This document shows positions 8,522 to 17,093 of a stretch of DNA of 64,000 bases, piece after piece. The translations under genes were made by a program, and so were the position numbers. The stretch is from Nostoc sp. CMAA1605 (GTDB taxonomy: Bacteria > Cyanobacteriota > Cyanobacteriia > Cyanobacteriales > Nostocaceae), in NCBI RefSeq assembly GCF_021596505.1, contig NZ_PJIZ01000007.1, forward strand, positions 1-64,000, written 5' to 3'. Each line of letters opens with the position of its first letter. Position 1 is the stretch's first letter. The notes under the pieces are model-generated. The model searched no databases, was not told the origin of the DNA, and worked only from the letters and a program-made list of their open reading frames with translations.

Positions 8522-9547
8522 ATGGGATGGACTGCACTACACGCCAAAATACATCGTACTTTGCGATCGCGCCACTTATTAGATCGCCAAAAACGTCTGT
8601 TAGTAGCAGTTTCCGGTGGACAAGATTCCCTGTGTTTAATGAAACTCCTGTTAGATTTACAACCTAAATGGCAGTGGGATTTAGGTATTATTCATTGTGA
8701 TCATCGTTGGCGTGAAGATTCCCAAGCCAATGCCTATCACGTAGAAAATCTGGCGAAAAATTGGGGTGTGTCTTTTTATTTAGCAACAGCTGCTCAACCA
8801 GTAAACACAGAAGCAGCAGCCCGTGATTGGCGTTATCAAACTTTTTTAGCGATCGCCCAAGCTCACAACTACCAATATATTCTCACAGGTCACACCGCCA
8901 GCGATCGCGCCGAAACTCTCCTGTACAACTTAATTCGGGGAACTGGTGCAGATGGTTTACAAGCACTTACTTGGCAACGTCCCCTAACTGAGCAAATGTT
9001 GCTAGTGCGTCCCCTATTGGAAGTTACCCGCAAGCAAACAGAGCAATTTTGTCAAGAGTTTAACTTACCAATTTGGGAAGATTCCACCAACCAAGATTTA
9101 AAATACGCCCGTAACCGCATCCGCCAAGAGTTAATTCCATATCTACAACAAAACTTTAACCCCCAAGCCGAATTAGCCATCGCCCAAACCGCCGAACTCC
9201 TACAAGCAGATGTGGAATATTTAGAACAAGCAGCCAAGCAGCTGCGGGAAGAAGCGATGGGGGATTGGGGACTGGGGAAAGAAGATGAAAAAAATTCCTT
9301 ACCGTTGCGTTTAAACCGTCGGGTATTGCAAACAGCACCATTAGCACTACAACGGCGGGTGATGCGTCAGATATTACAAAAAATCCTTCCCGATGCTCCC
9401 AATTTTGAGCATATCGAGAAATTAACAGCCCTAATCACCGCACCCAACCGTTCACAAACCGATCCCTTTCCTGGTGGTGCGATCGCTCAAGTCCAAGGTG
9501 AATGGATAATATTGGGGACTGGGGACTGGGGACAAGGTAGCAGATGA
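8522..9547 (+). CDS. tilS: tRNA(Ile)-lysidine synthetase
   Basis: TilS modifies C34 of the CAU-anticodon isoleucine tRNA to lysidine, so that the tRNA reads AUA and is charged with Ile. The 341-residue protein shows the N-type ATP pyrophosphatase PP-loop SGGQDS at residues 31-36, a conserved HCDHRWR segment, GHTASDRAET and the basic NRIRQELIPYL region. Two places look like expanded STRR DNA translated in frame: GDWGLG after residue 245, and the last residues (ILGTGDWGQGSR), where the repeat also supplies the stop region. Both lie outside the catalytic core. The start is an ATG inside a repeat-like leader with no clear Shine-Dalgarno sequence. Confidence 0.93.
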   Translation: MGWTALHAKIHRTLRSRHLLDRQKRLLVAVSGGQDSLCLMKLLLDLQPKWQWDLGIIHCDHRWREDSQANAYHVENLAKNWGVSFYLATAAQPVNTEAAARDWRYQTFLAIAQAHNYQYILTGHTASDRAETLLYNLIRGTGADGLQALTWQRPLTEQMLLVRPLLEVTRKQTEQFCQEFNLPIWEDSTNQDLKYARNRIRQELIPYLQQNFNPQAELAIAQTAELLQADVEYLEQAAKQLREEAMGDWGLGKEDEKNSLPLRLNRRVLQTAPLALQRRVMRQILQKILPDAPNFEHIEKLTALITAPNRSQTDPFPGGAIAQVQGEWIILGTGDWGQGSR

Positions 9548-9593
9548 AAAAACCAATGCCCCATGCCCAATGCCCAATGCCCAATGCCCCATT
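9512..9593. repeat. STRR array overlapping the tilS 3' end
   Basis: GGGGACT heptamers encode the last residues of TilS and run into CCCAATG heptamers that end at the hmpF stop codon. The whole gap between the two convergent genes is therefore repeat DNA. Confidence 0.85.
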
Positions 9594-11343
9594 AAGAAGC
9601 CAACAACTCTGGCTGAGAGAGTAAACCGCCGATGGTGTGACGAATTTCTGTGATTGTTTGCAGTTGATGATCACTAGTTTCTTGAATTTGTCCCAAAGAT
9701 TCACCGATGTTTTGTAGTTTTTGTTTGATTTCGTCTAGACGGTCTTGAATGGGTTGCAGTGTTTCTTGATAAAGGTTGACTCGTCCCCAACACTCGGCAC
9801 TAGCCTTTTGTAAGGAACGAAGATTTTCTTCCATTGTTTTCAATTCTTGCTGCTGTTCTTGGATATTGTGGGTTTGATTATCAATCATGCCGTGGTCTAA
9901 TTCCAGTGCAGCGTGCATTTGCTCAACTTCCCGTTCCAATTTTTGTAGTTCTTGGGATTGTTGTTGTCGTTGATTTTCTAGTTGTGAAAGAATGGGGCTA
10001 AAGTCAATGTTATTTTCTTGATCATTGTTAGCAACTGCCTGACCTTGTCGCTTGAGAAGAATGTTTTGGTGTTGCTTAATCAACTTTTGCCGCATTAATA
10101 AATTGCGTCTTTGTCCGACTAAAGTCTCATTGAGCATCTGATAAAGGTCTTGTTCATCGGCTAATTCTTCTTGTAAATTACTGACATCTTGACCGGATGC
10201 TTGACTAATTTTTTGCTTTAATTGTTCTATTGTTTCTTGTTTATATGTCAGTTCTTGTTCTTGATCATGAACAAAACTAGAGTCTATTTCTAACTTTTCT
10301 GATAAATCTTGTATAGTCTTTTGCAGTTCAGCTAGAGGCATATTTTCTAGAGCCTGCACATCAATTTGTTGTCCTGGTAAACCACCACCAGAAGTTGCAG
10401 CTACAGCAAAAATTTGTTGGTATAACTCATCTTGAGATTGCAACTGTTGTTTGAGGATTTGCATCAGTTCTTGCTTACTGGCGATCGCAGCCGTATTGAC
10501 TTTCCATTGGGCTGTTTGTTGCTCTAAAATGTGTTGTGCTTGTTGCCATTCATTTTGGCGATCGCTGACTGTTTTTTCTAGTTTTTCAACTTCTTGTTGC
10601 TTTTCTTGAGCGGTTGTTTTTTCTTGTTGAAATTTTTCCCAATGGGGATTGAGTGTAGCCTGCTGTTTTTCGACAATTTCTTGCGCCGCATGGAGATGTT
10701 CCCGCAAGATTTCTATAGGAGCAACACGGCTAGATAAGCGTTCTAGTAACTCGCTCATCTTCTGACTTTGCGTTGCGTCTAACACTCCACCCTCTTGCAG
10801 ACGCTCCTCCAAACGTCGCTGCTCACCCCGCAGATGCTCCCAAGCACCTTCTAATTCCTGACGATTACGGTCAATTTCTGCTTGTAACTGTTCAATTTTC
10901 TCACGAGAGGTTTCAACTTCTTGTTGTTGTGTTTCTAAACGTTGAAACTCCTCCTCCATATTGTGCAACTGCTCTAAGCGCACTTCCATATCCATTTCAC
11001 GGCGATTTAACTCTTGTGCCTGAAATGTCAATGATTCCTTCCATTGATCAATTTCGTCTTCCTTGAGCTTGTATTTTTCCAACTGACGGGAAAAATTTTG
11101 CAAAATATTCACCAATGGCCTACCAGCTTCTTGCAGTCTCTGGACTTGGCGATTGGGATTGACTTCCACCAAAACCAGTGCGCCATCATTTAATTTGCTG
11201 GCTTCTTCAGCAGCGATAATTTCTTCCGACACAGGACTCCAATTCTGGTCGGTTCTTTGACAAGCTAGCAGTTTCAATTCAGTTTTGGAATTACCACCCA
11301 GTAAGCCGCCTTTCTGCTTTTGTACTTCCGCTAAATACAGCAC
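9592..11343 (-). CDS. hmpF: HmpF, coiled-coil regulator of type IV pilus motility
   Basis: The 583-residue product starts MLYLAEVQKQKGGLLGGNSK, followed by a compact N-terminal region of about 100 residues. Nearly continuous coiled coil rich in Gln, Glu and Leu then runs from about residue 95 to the C-terminus. There are no membrane segments. It is transcribed divergently from a five-gene chemotaxis-like operon, the arrangement of hmpF and hmpABCDE in Nostoc punctiforme. There HmpF is a filamentous-cyanobacterial protein needed for hormogonium type IV pilus activity, and it localises at the cell poles near the pilus rings. Length, coiled-coil layout and synteny together support the name; the sequence alone would only say coiled-coil protein. 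Confidence 0.85.
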   Translation of the reverse strand: MLYLAEVQKQKGGLLGGNSKTELKLLACQRTDQNWSPVSEEIIAAEEASKLNDGALVLVEVNPNRQVQRLQEAGRPLVNILQNFSRQLEKYKLKEDEIDQWKESLTFQAQELNRREMDMEVRLEQLHNMEEEFQRLETQQQEVETSREKIEQLQAEIDRNRQELEGAWEHLRGEQRRLEERLQEGGVLDATQSQKMSELLERLSSRVAPIEILREHLHAAQEIVEKQQATLNPHWEKFQQEKTTAQEKQQEVEKLEKTVSDRQNEWQQAQHILEQQTAQWKVNTAAIASKQELMQILKQQLQSQDELYQQIFAVAATSGGGLPGQQIDVQALENMPLAELQKTIQDLSEKLEIDSSFVHDQEQELTYKQETIEQLKQKISQASGQDVSNLQEELADEQDLYQMLNETLVGQRRNLLMRQKLIKQHQNILLKRQGQAVANNDQENNIDFSPILSQLENQRQQQSQELQKLEREVEQMHAALELDHGMIDNQTHNIQEQQQELKTMEENLRSLQKASAECWGRVNLYQETLQPIQDRLDEIKQKLQNIGESLGQIQETSDHQLQTITEIRHTIGGLLSQPELLAS

Positions 11344-11794
11344 ACCGATATTCCTCTTGGTACGTGATATTTTTGTTTGAAAATATACTTTTAGATAATT
11401 CTGCTAACTTGTCTTATTTACCCAACTTGAGTCAAACAAAACAAACAAACCTATTTATAGACGCTTCATCTCACGTCTGCATATCCATAGCAGCGATCTG
11501 ATCGTGCCTTTATATTTTGTACTGATGACAGTTATGATGACTTCCGTGTTATCACTAACTTTATCTAAAACTATTAAGAAAATTTACGGTTTATAGCTGA
11601 AATCATTCCCTGATCAAAACTAGTACAACAAAGCAAAAGAAATCATCTTATAAGTGACGTATGGTTGTTAAAAATCAAGGGTTTAAAGAAAGAGTGTAAG
11701 GGTGTAGGAGAAGAAAGATTTTTTTTCCTGCAACTTGAAACTACTTCCGACAGCACCGACGAGCAATTTCATTCAAAGGAGCTACTGAGATTCA
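11344..11794. promoter_or_regulatory. Divergent promoter region of hmpF and hmpA
   Basis: This 451-bp non-coding region separates the two divergent units and must contain both promoters. It is AT-rich. A good Shine-Dalgarno sequence (AAAGGAG) lies 13 bp before the hmpA start. I looked for, but could not confidently place, a SigJ-type J-box or a sigma-70 pair, so no individual site is claimed. Confidence 0.5.
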
Positions 11795-12934
11795 ATGCAG
11801 GGAAATTTACAAGAACTTGACATTCGCAGCATCCTGCAATTAATTGAACTAGGACAGCGAACTGGACAACTGTTCATAGAAAGCCACGACTCTCACCAAT
11901 ATGGTCAAGTATCTCCACCAAGTGAACCGAAAAATTGGTTGATATTTTTCCAGAATGGTCAAATTATTTATTCCCAAGCAGGGCATAATAATTTGTCACA
12001 AATTAATGATTACTTACGTCCGTATCGTGGGGAATTATCTGCTTATGAACACATAGACGATTTGAACATAGAAGATACTTCAGAATATGAATATGTTTGG
12101 ATGCTGATAGAGAAAAATATCATCAATCCCCAACAAGCACAGGTCATTCTTTATCGTTTACTGTGTGAGAGCCTGTTTGATTTGTTGAGTTTATATCGGG
12201 GTAATTTTATTTTTCATACCGATATACCCCTAACTCCACAATTAACAAGTTGGGAAATTGCACCCTTAATCGCCAAAATTATCCAACAATTACAAGAATG
12301 GAAACTATTGTACCCATACATTGAATCGCCAGAACAACTGCCAATCCTAGCCGAAACTGTGCATCTTTATTCCTCATTACCCATCAACACAGTCAATAAA
12401 CTCAAGCAATGGGCAGATGGTCAAACTTCCCTACGTCAACTGAGTCGATATCTTGATCGCGATATTTTGACAGTGGCCAAGACAATATATCCATATATCC
12501 AACAAGGCTGGCTCAAACTCACATACCCACAAACCACTGATTCCCAATTACCAGCCCCAGAGAGGCCAAAAATGAAAATACTATGTATTGACCAAAGCCA
12601 AACTAGTGGAGAGAGGGTAGAGTCTATTTTGCGTCTACAAGGTTACGAAGTTATCACCCTCAGCCATCCCTTAGAAGCACTGAGTTTAACTTTTCAACTC
12701 CAGCCCCAGCTGATTTTATGTGACGCTACCATACCGGAACTAAGTATTTATGAGATGTGTGCCATGCTGCGACAATCTCAAGCATTTCGGTATATACCGA
12801 TGATTATGCTCACTAGTAAAGATAAATTTATAGATCGAGTTAAGGCGAAGATGGCCGGTTTCACAGACCTATTAACAAAACCCTTTGAGAATAAGGAATT
12901 ACTAATTTTGCTCAACAAATATCTCAATATTTAA
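11795..12934 (+). CDS. hmpA: HmpA, PatA-like response regulator (PATAN + REC)
   Basis: The 379-residue protein has an N-terminal DUF4388/PATAN domain (LQELDIRSILQLIELGQRTG; DGQ-like FQNGQIIYSQ near residue 55) and a C-terminal receiver domain (about 257-379). The phosphoacceptor is Asp310 in LILCDATIPE, and the conserved Lys is in LTKPFENKE. This N-PATAN, C-REC layout is that of PatA and of the PilG-like regulators that open cyanobacterial pilus chemotaxis operons. As the first gene of the hmp operon it would receive phosphate from HmpE and act on the motility machinery. The hmpA name rests on gene order. Confidence 0.85.
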   Translation: MQGNLQELDIRSILQLIELGQRTGQLFIESHDSHQYGQVSPPSEPKNWLIFFQNGQIIYSQAGHNNLSQINDYLRPYRGELSAYEHIDDLNIEDTSEYEYVWMLIEKNIINPQQAQVILYRLLCESLFDLLSLYRGNFIFHTDIPLTPQLTSWEIAPLIAKIIQQLQEWKLLYPYIESPEQLPILAETVHLYSSLPINTVNKLKQWADGQTSLRQLSRYLDRDILTVAKTIYPYIQQGWLKLTYPQTTDSQLPAPERPKMKILCIDQSQTSGERVESILRLQGYEVITLSHPLEALSLTFQLQPQLILCDATIPELSIYEMCAMLRQSQAFRYIPMIMLTSKDKFIDRVKAKMAGFTDLLTKPFENKELLILLNKYLNI

Positions 12935-13148
12935 TCTGGTGTGACGAAATAAACTCAATACAACACTTGTTGATCCCATAAAAGATGGGGTAAAAAATGT
13001 TATCACAGAATCAATCAACTTTCAGAGTACAGTTATTATCCACTCAACTTAGTGAAATATTAGATTGAATTTATACAGTAACTATTTGCAGGGAGAGCAG
13101 GGAATGTTCCAAACAGGAACGTCTACACCAGGAGGTAGATAGCCATTT

Positions 13149-13514
13149 ATGAGTACAGTTTTAATTGTGGAAGACAGTCTTGCCCAAAGGGAGATGATTA
13201 CAGACCTCCTGAAAGCCAGTGGTTTAAAAGTCACCCATGCCACTGACGGACTAGAAGCATTGGAGTCAATTCAAACTGAACCTCCTGATTTGGTGGTTTT
13301 AGATATTGTCATGCCCCGCATGAATGGCTACGAAGTTTGTCGGCGATTAAAGTCAGACCCCAAAACTCAAAACGTTCCTGTCGTCATGTGTTCTTCCAAA
13401 GGAGAAGAATTTGACCGCTACTGGGGGATGAAACAAGGGGCGGATGCTTATATAGCTAAACCGTTTCAACCAACCGAGTTGGTGGGAACAGTCAAACAAC
13501 TGCTGCGAGGGTAA
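13149..13514 (+). CDS. hmpB: HmpB, CheY-like single-domain response regulator
   Basis: This 121-residue stand-alone receiver has the full active site: acidic pair ED at residues 8-9, phosphoacceptor Asp52 (DLVVLDIVMP), a Ser-Ser (CSSKGEE) at the Thr/Ser switch position and Lys in YIAKPFQPTE. There is no output domain, so it acts by protein contact, as CheY or PilH does. A strong Shine-Dalgarno sequence (AGGAGGT) lies 12 bp before the ATG. It sits 214 bp after hmpA and 13 bp before hmpC, so an internal promoter in the hmpA-hmpB gap is possible. Confidence 0.93.
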   Translation: MSTVLIVEDSLAQREMITDLLKASGLKVTHATDGLEALESIQTEPPDLVVLDIVMPRMNGYEVCRRLKSDPKTQNVPVVMCSSKGEEFDRYWGMKQGADAYIAKPFQPTELVGTVKQLLRG

Positions 13515-13527
13515 GGACGAACACAAT

Positions 13528-14058
13528 ATGGTTAGCAAACCGGACTTTTTAAATGGCAGTGGTCAAGATCACTTTCGTCCTGAATTTCAAGTAGAAAGTC
13601 CTGAAGGTGAGTTACATTTGCGGTTTTACATTCCCTCGCATCAGGAGTTTGCACTACCCGCAACTGGTATCCGAGAAGTAATGGAATTAAGTCCTGATAG
13701 AATTACCCCGATTCCTAATGCTTCTCCTTTACTTTTGGGTACTCTAAATCTACGAGGTCGAGTAATTTGGGTAGCCGATTTGGGTCAATTTTTAGGGGAA
13801 GCAACTCCTTTAAACACAGACAAAGCAGAGATTTCGGTAATTGCAGTGCAAGAACAAGACACTATTGTCGGTTTAGCAGTAGATGCAATTGGTGGTATGG
13901 ATTGGCTGGATGTTCAAAATCTGATGCCACCTACCAACATACCGGATACCATGACTCCCTTTTTGCGTGGAGAGTGGTTATTAGACCCGAAGAACAATCA
14001 GTGTCTAAGACTACTAGATCCGATGGCAATTTTGCGGAGTGCGCGGTGGGCAGGATGA
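13528..14058 (+). CDS. hmpC: HmpC, CheW-like coupling protein
   Basis: The 176-residue CheW-domain protein would link the receptor HmpD to the kinase HmpE. The fold signature is clear: [20 protein letters not shown] as the first strands, [41 protein letters not shown] as the central region with the conserved NLRGRV, then a C-terminal half with [12 protein letters not shown] short unstructured N-terminus precedes the domain. Spacing to hmpB (13 bp) and hmpD (16 bp) indicates one transcript. Confidence 0.92.
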   Translation: MVSKPDFLNGSGQDHFRPEFQVESPEGELHLRFYIPSHQEFALPATGIREVMELSPDRITPIPNASPLLLGTLNLRGRVIWVADLGQFLGEATPLNTDKAEISVIAVQEQDTIVGLAVDAIGGMDWLDVQNLMPPTNIPDTMTPFLRGEWLLDPKNNQCLRLLDPMAILRSARWAG

Positions 14059-14074
14059 TATTGGGAGGGAGGAA

Positions 14075-16945
14075 ATGGCAGCGAGTATAGAAGATTACGT
14101 CGAAACATATCAACAGGCTTACACAGCCTACGCGGAACAAAACTATGAAGTTGCCGCTACTTTAATCGATCAGGTGGTGCAGAATGTCCCAGATGACCCG
14201 AACTCCCATTTATTGCGGGGTCACATCTACTATGTTTTGCAGCAATACGATATAGCAGAAGTAGAATATCAAAAAGTTTTGGAATTAACTGATGATTTTG
14301 AATTGATTGGGGTAGCACAAAAGAGTTTAGAGAATATTAGCCAATACCAACAACTAATCGTAGAGCCACTTGATTCTGAAGAATCAGTCGATATCGCCAG
14401 TACACCCGATTCTCTAGACTTGGCATCATCAGAATTAGAAGATTTAGGAGCTATCGATAGCTTTGACCTCAGTGGCTTTGATTTAAACGGTTTGGAAACT
14501 AATCAAGCTGTCAATGCCGCAGAAATTGCCCTAGATAACCCCTTTGAAATTCCTACAGATACCCTGGGAACACCATCCGTGCCAGTATCTACACTGGCGG
14601 CGAATCATGATCCTTTTGCGGTGGATGAACCAGCAAATGAGCAGAATTTAGATTTCTCAGCCTCAGAAGGGTTAGGAGAATTAGAATTACCTGTTTTTTG
14701 GCAAGAAGAACCATCAACAGACAGCTTTGAAGAGTTACAGGCGGATGCTAATTTTTTAGATAGTAGCTTAGAGTCCTCACCTGAAGACCACAATATTATC
14801 GATTCACCCTTTGGAGAATTTGAGACACCCGCCAATCTGAATGGACAATACAAAGCGGCGGAATTCTTCACTTCCTCCGAGGAAGAAATATCAACGGAGT
14901 CAGAGGAACAACTAAGAGAGAATTTGTCCTTAGAGCAGGAGGAGATTCCAGAAAGTCTGACATCAACAGAGGATAACGATATCTCGATTCCTGACTCTAG
15001 TGCAGCTTGGTTAGAAAAAATCGCTGATCAAGAAGAATCCTTCCAGACTCCCTCACAGATGAATGGTAAGTTCTCTCCCGTAGAACAGTCATATTCAGAG
15101 GACATTAAGCCAGAAATGCAAACTTTCGATATTGATGAAAGTTTTGATTTTGAAGCGTTTGAGTCAGCTTTTGGTTCAGAAAGCATAGCAGAGGATGAAG
15201 ATCCTAGTAGCATCCTCAATAAAGACAATGCCAAAAGTAATATCGAATTTTTAGACGACTTTGATGAATTTGATGATTTAGGTAGTATTCCAGGGTTTGA
15301 TCTGGCTGATGCCGATTCTAGCTTTAGTGATGTGATGCTTTCCAATTCTGCGGAACTGGGCAGCATTGCCCAGCCTAAAGTAGAACCTATCACTAATTCA
15401 GCGAGCGATCGCGATGAAGAACTCTTTAGCATCACCGGTTCGCAAGAATCAGTACCCGTATTTACCCAAGCGGATGTCGCCAAAGTCGAACCCCAAGTCA
15501 GCGTTGAACAAGGCTGGTTAGCCGGCTTAGAAAACGCTAGCCTCGATGCGAAACCTTGGTTAGTTGGGGGGGCGGTGGGCGTGTTCTCCGCTTTGGTAGT
15601 AGCGACAGTCAGCTTTGCATCCACCAGTTTTTCCCCTCCTCAACAACGGGAAACAGTACGCAATACTGGTTGGGCAATGTCTCTAGCCGCAGGGATCACA
15701 GGTTTTGCTACGGCTGCTTTTATGGGTAATCTCACCCTGAAACAAATGCGCCGCACTACCAAGGATTTGCAAGCCCAATTTGATGCTGTGCGCCAAGGTA
15801 ATTTGAATGTACAAGCCACGGTGTATTCCGAAGATGAACTAGGGCAATTAGCGGCTGGCTTTAATGAGATGGCGCGGGTAATTTTAACTACCACCTTTGA
15901 AGCGCAACGCAAAGCCGATGAACAAGAAGAAGCGAAAGAAAACCTCCAACGCCAAGTAATTCGCCTCTTAGACGACGTAGAAGGCGCAGCTAGAGGGGAT
16001 TTAACAGTCCAAGCGGAAGTAACAGCCGACGTATTAGGCGCGGTAGCCGATGCCTTTAACCTGACAATTCAGAACTTGCGGGACATTGTGCAGCAGGTAA
16101 CAGTCGCCGCCAAAGAAGTAACCAAAGGTGCAACCAACTCGGAAACCTTTGCTACTGCCCTATCTAGTGATGCTTTAAGACAAGCCGAAGAATTAGCAGT
16201 CACCTTAAATTCTGTACAGGTGATGACTGACTCAATTCAACGGGTGGCAGAAGCGGCAAGGGAAGCCGAAGCTGTAGCCCGTGATGCCAGTACGATCGCG
16301 CTCAAAGGCGGTGAAGCTGTAGAAAACACCGTGGCGGGGATTTTAGAAATTCGGGAAACTGTAGCTGAAACTACCCGTAAGGTGAAACGATTAGCGGAAT
16401 CTTCCCAAGAAATTTCTAAGATTGTGGCCTTAATTTCTCAAATTGCCTCCCGCACCAACTTACTGGCACTCAACGCCAGTATTGAGGCAGCCAGAGCCGG
16501 CGAAGCGGGACGGGGGTTTGCGATTGTGGCAGATGAAGTCCGTCAGTTAGCGGATAAATCAGCTAAATCCTTAAAAGAAATTGAGCAAATCGTGATGCAA
16601 ATCCAAAGCGAAACAGGCTCAGTAATGACCGCAATGGAAGAAGGTACACAACAGGTAATTAAAGGCACAAAACTAGCTGAAGAAGCCAAGCGATCGCTTG
16701 AAAATATCATTCAGGTGGCAAATCGCATTGATGGCTTAGTGCGCTCAATTACCAGCGACACCGTAGAACAGACGGAAACCTCCCGTGCTGTTGCCCAGGT
16801 AATGCAATCAGTAGAACTCACAGCCCAAGAAACATCCCAAGAAGCACAACGAGTTTCCGGCGCACTACAAAACTTAGTTGGTGTATCCCGTGACTTGATT
16901 GCTTCTGTAGAACGTTTCCGCGTAGACACCATGCAAACAAAGTAA
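14075..16945 (+). CDS. hmpD: HmpD, methyl-accepting chemotaxis protein
   Basis: The 956-residue receptor starts at the ATG at 14075, preceded by a GGGAGGGAGG ribosome site; a GTG at 14039 would overlap hmpC. The N-terminus has TPR-like helices (residues about 5-95), then roughly 380 residues of acidic low-complexity linker. Two close transmembrane helices follow (about 495-515 and 531-551) with only a short loop between them, then HAMP ([16 protein letters not shown]) and a long signalling domain. The MCP hairpin tip reads [28 protein letters not shown] and ends in an [10 protein letters not shown] segment. With almost no periplasmic part it probably senses a cytoplasmic, membrane or protein signal. 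It is homologous to PilJ-type receptors of cyanobacterial pilus operons. Confidence 0.92.
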   Translation: MAASIEDYVETYQQAYTAYAEQNYEVAATLIDQVVQNVPDDPNSHLLRGHIYYVLQQYDIAEVEYQKVLELTDDFELIGVAQKSLENISQYQQLIVEPLDSEESVDIASTPDSLDLASSELEDLGAIDSFDLSGFDLNGLETNQAVNAAEIALDNPFEIPTDTLGTPSVPVSTLAANHDPFAVDEPANEQNLDFSASEGLGELELPVFWQEEPSTDSFEELQADANFLDSSLESSPEDHNIIDSPFGEFETPANLNGQYKAAEFFTSSEEEISTESEEQLRENLSLEQEEIPESLTSTEDNDISIPDSSAAWLEKIADQEESFQTPSQMNGKFSPVEQSYSEDIKPEMQTFDIDESFDFEAFESAFGSESIAEDEDPSSILNKDNAKSNIEFLDDFDEFDDLGSIPGFDLADADSSFSDVMLSNSAELGSIAQPKVEPITNSASDRDEELFSITGSQESVPVFTQADVAKVEPQVSVEQGWLAGLENASLDAKPWLVGGAVGVFSALVVATVSFASTSFSPPQQRETVRNTGWAMSLAAGITGFATAAFMGNLTLKQMRRTTKDLQAQFDAVRQGNLNVQATVYSEDELGQLAAGFNEMARVILTTTFEAQRKADEQEEAKENLQRQVIRLLDDVEGAARGDLTVQAEVTADVLGAVADAFNLTIQNLRDIVQQVTVAAKEVTKGATNSETFATALSSDALRQAEELAVTLNSVQVMTDSIQRVAEAAREAEAVARDASTIALKGGEAVENTVAGILEIRETVAETTRKVKRLAESSQEISKIVALISQIASRTNLLALNASIEAARAGEAGRGFAIVADEVRQLADKSAKSLKEIEQIVMQIQSETGSVMTAMEEGTQQVIKGTKLAEEAKRSLENIIQVANRIDGLVRSITSDTVEQTETSRAVAQVMQSVELTAQETSQEAQRVSGALQNLVGVSRDLIASVERFRVDTMQTK

Positions 16946-17090
16946 TTAGTCAATAGTTCAAAGTCCAAAGTCAAAAGTTCAAAGTTTACATAATTGGCTA
17001 TTGACTGATGACTAACAACTCAAATAAGCGGTGACTAACTACTAATGACTATTGACAGATGACTAACGACTATTGACTATTGACTAAAAA
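16945..17090. repeat. STRR array between hmpD and hmpE
   Basis: Degenerate heptamers (AGTCAAT, AAAGTCC, TGACTAT, TGACTAA types) fill the entire gap between hmpD and hmpE and end 4 bp before the hmpE start codon. The giant kinase gene therefore has no recognisable Shine-Dalgarno sequence in front of it. Confidence 0.85.
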
Positions 17091-17093
17091 ACT

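Noticed and set aside
10773..11066. 97-codon plus-strand open frame inside hmpF
   Set aside because: Antisense to a clear coiled-coil coding sequence and without ribosome site or homology.
12950..13000. Terminator between hmpA and hmpB
   Set aside because: The CCCAT/ATGGG stem has only 5 bp and no T tract, so it does not support splitting the operon.
15028..15624. 198-codon minus-strand open frame inside hmpD
   Set aside because: It is the antisense shadow of the acidic linker (Ser/Leu-rich translation), with no family features.
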